This document shows positions 62,532 to 64,000 of a stretch of 64,000 nucleotides of DNA, piece after piece; position 1 is the first letter of the stretch; each line of letters opens with the position of its first letter. This DNA comes from Antedon mediterranea (taxonomy: Eukaryota; Echinodermata; Crinoidea; Comatulida; Antedonidae). A model generated the notes under the pieces. The model worked only from the letters and a program-made list of their open reading frames with translations. It ran no database searches and was not told where the DNA came from. A program made the position numbers and the translations under genes. The stretch lies in NCBI RefSeq assembly GCF_964355755.1, contig NC_092670.1, forward strand, positions 2,197,001-2,261,000. Direction: 5' to 3'.

Positions 62532-64000
62532 TTAGTTTAGTTTAGTTTAGTTATAATGAGAAAGTTTAGGCGAATGCCTTTTTAACCACATATCAACTAC
62601 ATTGTGTCGATGCGATTCTTGAAGGTGTTAGTGGTCTCAGAATTAACAACGTCAGCTGGTAAACTGTTCCAATGGTTTATTACTCGTTGCGAGAAGGTAT
62701 GTCTTCTACAGTTCAATCCTTTATGGAAAATAGGCTTGAAAAATCTCAGGTCATGTCCTCGAGTAATTCGGCTAATGTTACTTCTCATTTGGAAAAAGTC
62801 ATCCTTGGCTACACCCTCGAAATCTTTAACAATTGTATATGCTTCAATCAGGTCACCTCGAATTCTTCTGTCGTACAAGGTTGTTAGGCCAAGAAGCTTT
62901 AGTCGATCTTCATATGAATATGAACGGATACATGGAACTAATTTAGTCGCACGACGTTGTACTCTTTCAATTACATTTATGTCCTTTTGAAGATACGGAT
63001 TCCATACTTGAACACAAAATTCGAGATGTGGGCGTACATAATGCTTGTAGATGACGTTAAAACAATCCTTATCCATATATACGAAAGTCCTTCTGATGCT
63101 TCTTAAACAGTTCATGGCCCGCTGAGATACTTTGGCGCAGTGTTGGCTTGGTTTACAGTCATTAGTAATTAGTACTCCTAGGTCCTTTATTTTCTCAACT
63201 GTTTCCAGTTCAACTTCATCTATTTGGTATTTAAAATGAACATTTGAATGTCCGAAGTGCATCACCTTACATTTGCTTTTATTAAAAGCTAACATCCATT
63301 CTTTACTCCACTGCAGTGCATTGTTTAAAGATTCTTGTAATAATTGTCCATCATTTCTGTTGTTAACTACTGAGTAGATCTTTGTATCATCAGCAAATAG
63401 CTTTATATGACTAGACACATACTTTGGTAGGTCATTTATATATAATGCAAACAATGTAGGGCCCAACACAGAGCCTTGTGGAACTCCTCTAATTACATCA
63501 GCCTAACTGGAAGAAGCATGACGCACTTTGACTCTTTGTTGTCTGTTATCAAGAAAATCTTTGATCCATAATAACAATTGACCTTTGATTCCATAGCTCT
63601 CCAATTTCATGAGTAATCTCCTATGAGGAACGCTGTCGAAGGCTTTACTATAGTCCAAAAATATGACATCAACATTATTGTTGTCATCCAAAGCCTTAGT
63701 AACATCTTCCATAAATTCTAAAAGATTTGTCAGACATGATTTCTTCTCAACAAAACCATGTTGCTCTGTTGTTAGTATTGCATTGTTCTTAACATGTCGT
63801 AGTATGTTGTTGCGAATAATATGTTCAAAGATCTTGCAAATAATACACGTTAGGCTTATCGGTCGATAATTGGACGCTTGTGATTTGCTGCCTTTCTTAA
63901 AGATCGGAGAGACATCAGCTCGTTTCCATATTTTTGGTAGTTTACCTTCCTCTGTAGACTTCTTGAATAAAAGATACAAGGGTTCTGATAACTCATCAGC
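62532..64000 (-). mobile_element. Non-LTR retrotransposon (CR1/L2/Rex-like), 3' end complete, 5' end beyond the window
   Basis: On the minus strand a reverse transcriptase frame is followed by a short 3' UTR and an (ACTAA)n tail (62532-62552) in place of poly(A), as in CR1/L2-type LINEs. The tail directly abuts the right end of the foldback element, so the LINE inserted at or beside that junction. The endonuclease domain would lie beyond position 64000. Confidence 0.88.
62597..64000 (-). pseudogene. Reverse transcriptase of the LINE, partial, with one in-frame stop
   Basis: RNA-directed DNA polymerase that copies the element's RNA at the target site. Motifs in order: FKKGSKSQASNYRPISLT, then LDYSKAFDSVPHRRLL with its first catalytic Asp, then the GVPQGSVLGP turn, then FADDTKIY with the catalytic Asp pair, and the C-terminal HWNSLPADVV. 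The frame is open from the window edge except for a TAG at 63503-63505, between the HASSS and ADVIRGVPQG segments, where relatives usually have a codon such as Trp. Apart from that stop the sequence looks fresh. The protein ends at TAG 62597-62599. Confidence 0.88.

Overview
The window is animal nuclear DNA: AT-rich, intron-dense, GT-AG spliced and full of short non-autonomous transposons and minisatellites. The main gene encodes an axonemal outer-arm beta-type dynein heavy chain, closest from memory to the sea urchin ciliary beta chain and vertebrate DNAH9/DNAH17. With the tandem death-fold exons and CR1/L2-type LINE sequence, this suggests a marine deuterostome, most likely an echinoderm. 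I cannot fix the class; a crinoid is only a guess.

Region 1 (about 1.1-34.4 kb, + strand): one complete dynein heavy chain gene. I could place 60 coding exons from the ATG at 1552 to the TAG at 34051-34053. All splice phases agree and they sum to 13,386 nt (4,461 aa), the length expected of this family. An RFX-type X-box candidate lies about 390 bp upstream of the ATG. The introns carry Harbinger-like MITEs (two touching splice sites), minisatellites, LINE and SINE remnants, a poly(A) retro-insert with target-site duplication, and three small copies of exon edges.

Region 2 (about 36-43 kb, - strand): a previously unmarked multi-exon gene. Two long exons (38430-38992 and 42168-42719) each encode two death-effector-domain-like modules. 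Four short linker exons join them and every junction is phase 1, a modular architecture typical of innate-immune or apoptotic adaptors. The 5' end was not found.

Region 3 (43.8-50.4 kb): a 2.5-kb array of a 37-bp minisatellite, then AT-rich DNA with a small hairpin element and an 81-bp tandem duplication and no convincing gene.

Region 4 (50.4-57.1 kb): a diverged segmental duplicate of about 36.0-39.1 kb, with a wrecked copy of the death-fold exon and two paralogous linker exons. Comparing the copies shows what was gained in the duplicate: a 1.47-kb hairpin-ended element with no visible target-site duplication, growth of one 29-bp unit to about 20, extra 230-bp units, and a 193-bp hAT-type element with an 8-bp target-site duplication.

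Region 5 (57-64 kb): a mobile-element graveyard. It holds a second copy of the hairpin-ended element in opposite orientation, a 776-bp element built from GATCGTC-type repeats, a 2.7-kb foldback element with three copies of an internal module, and a 3'-complete non-LTR reverse transcriptase (- strand) with one in-frame stop, running off the window end.
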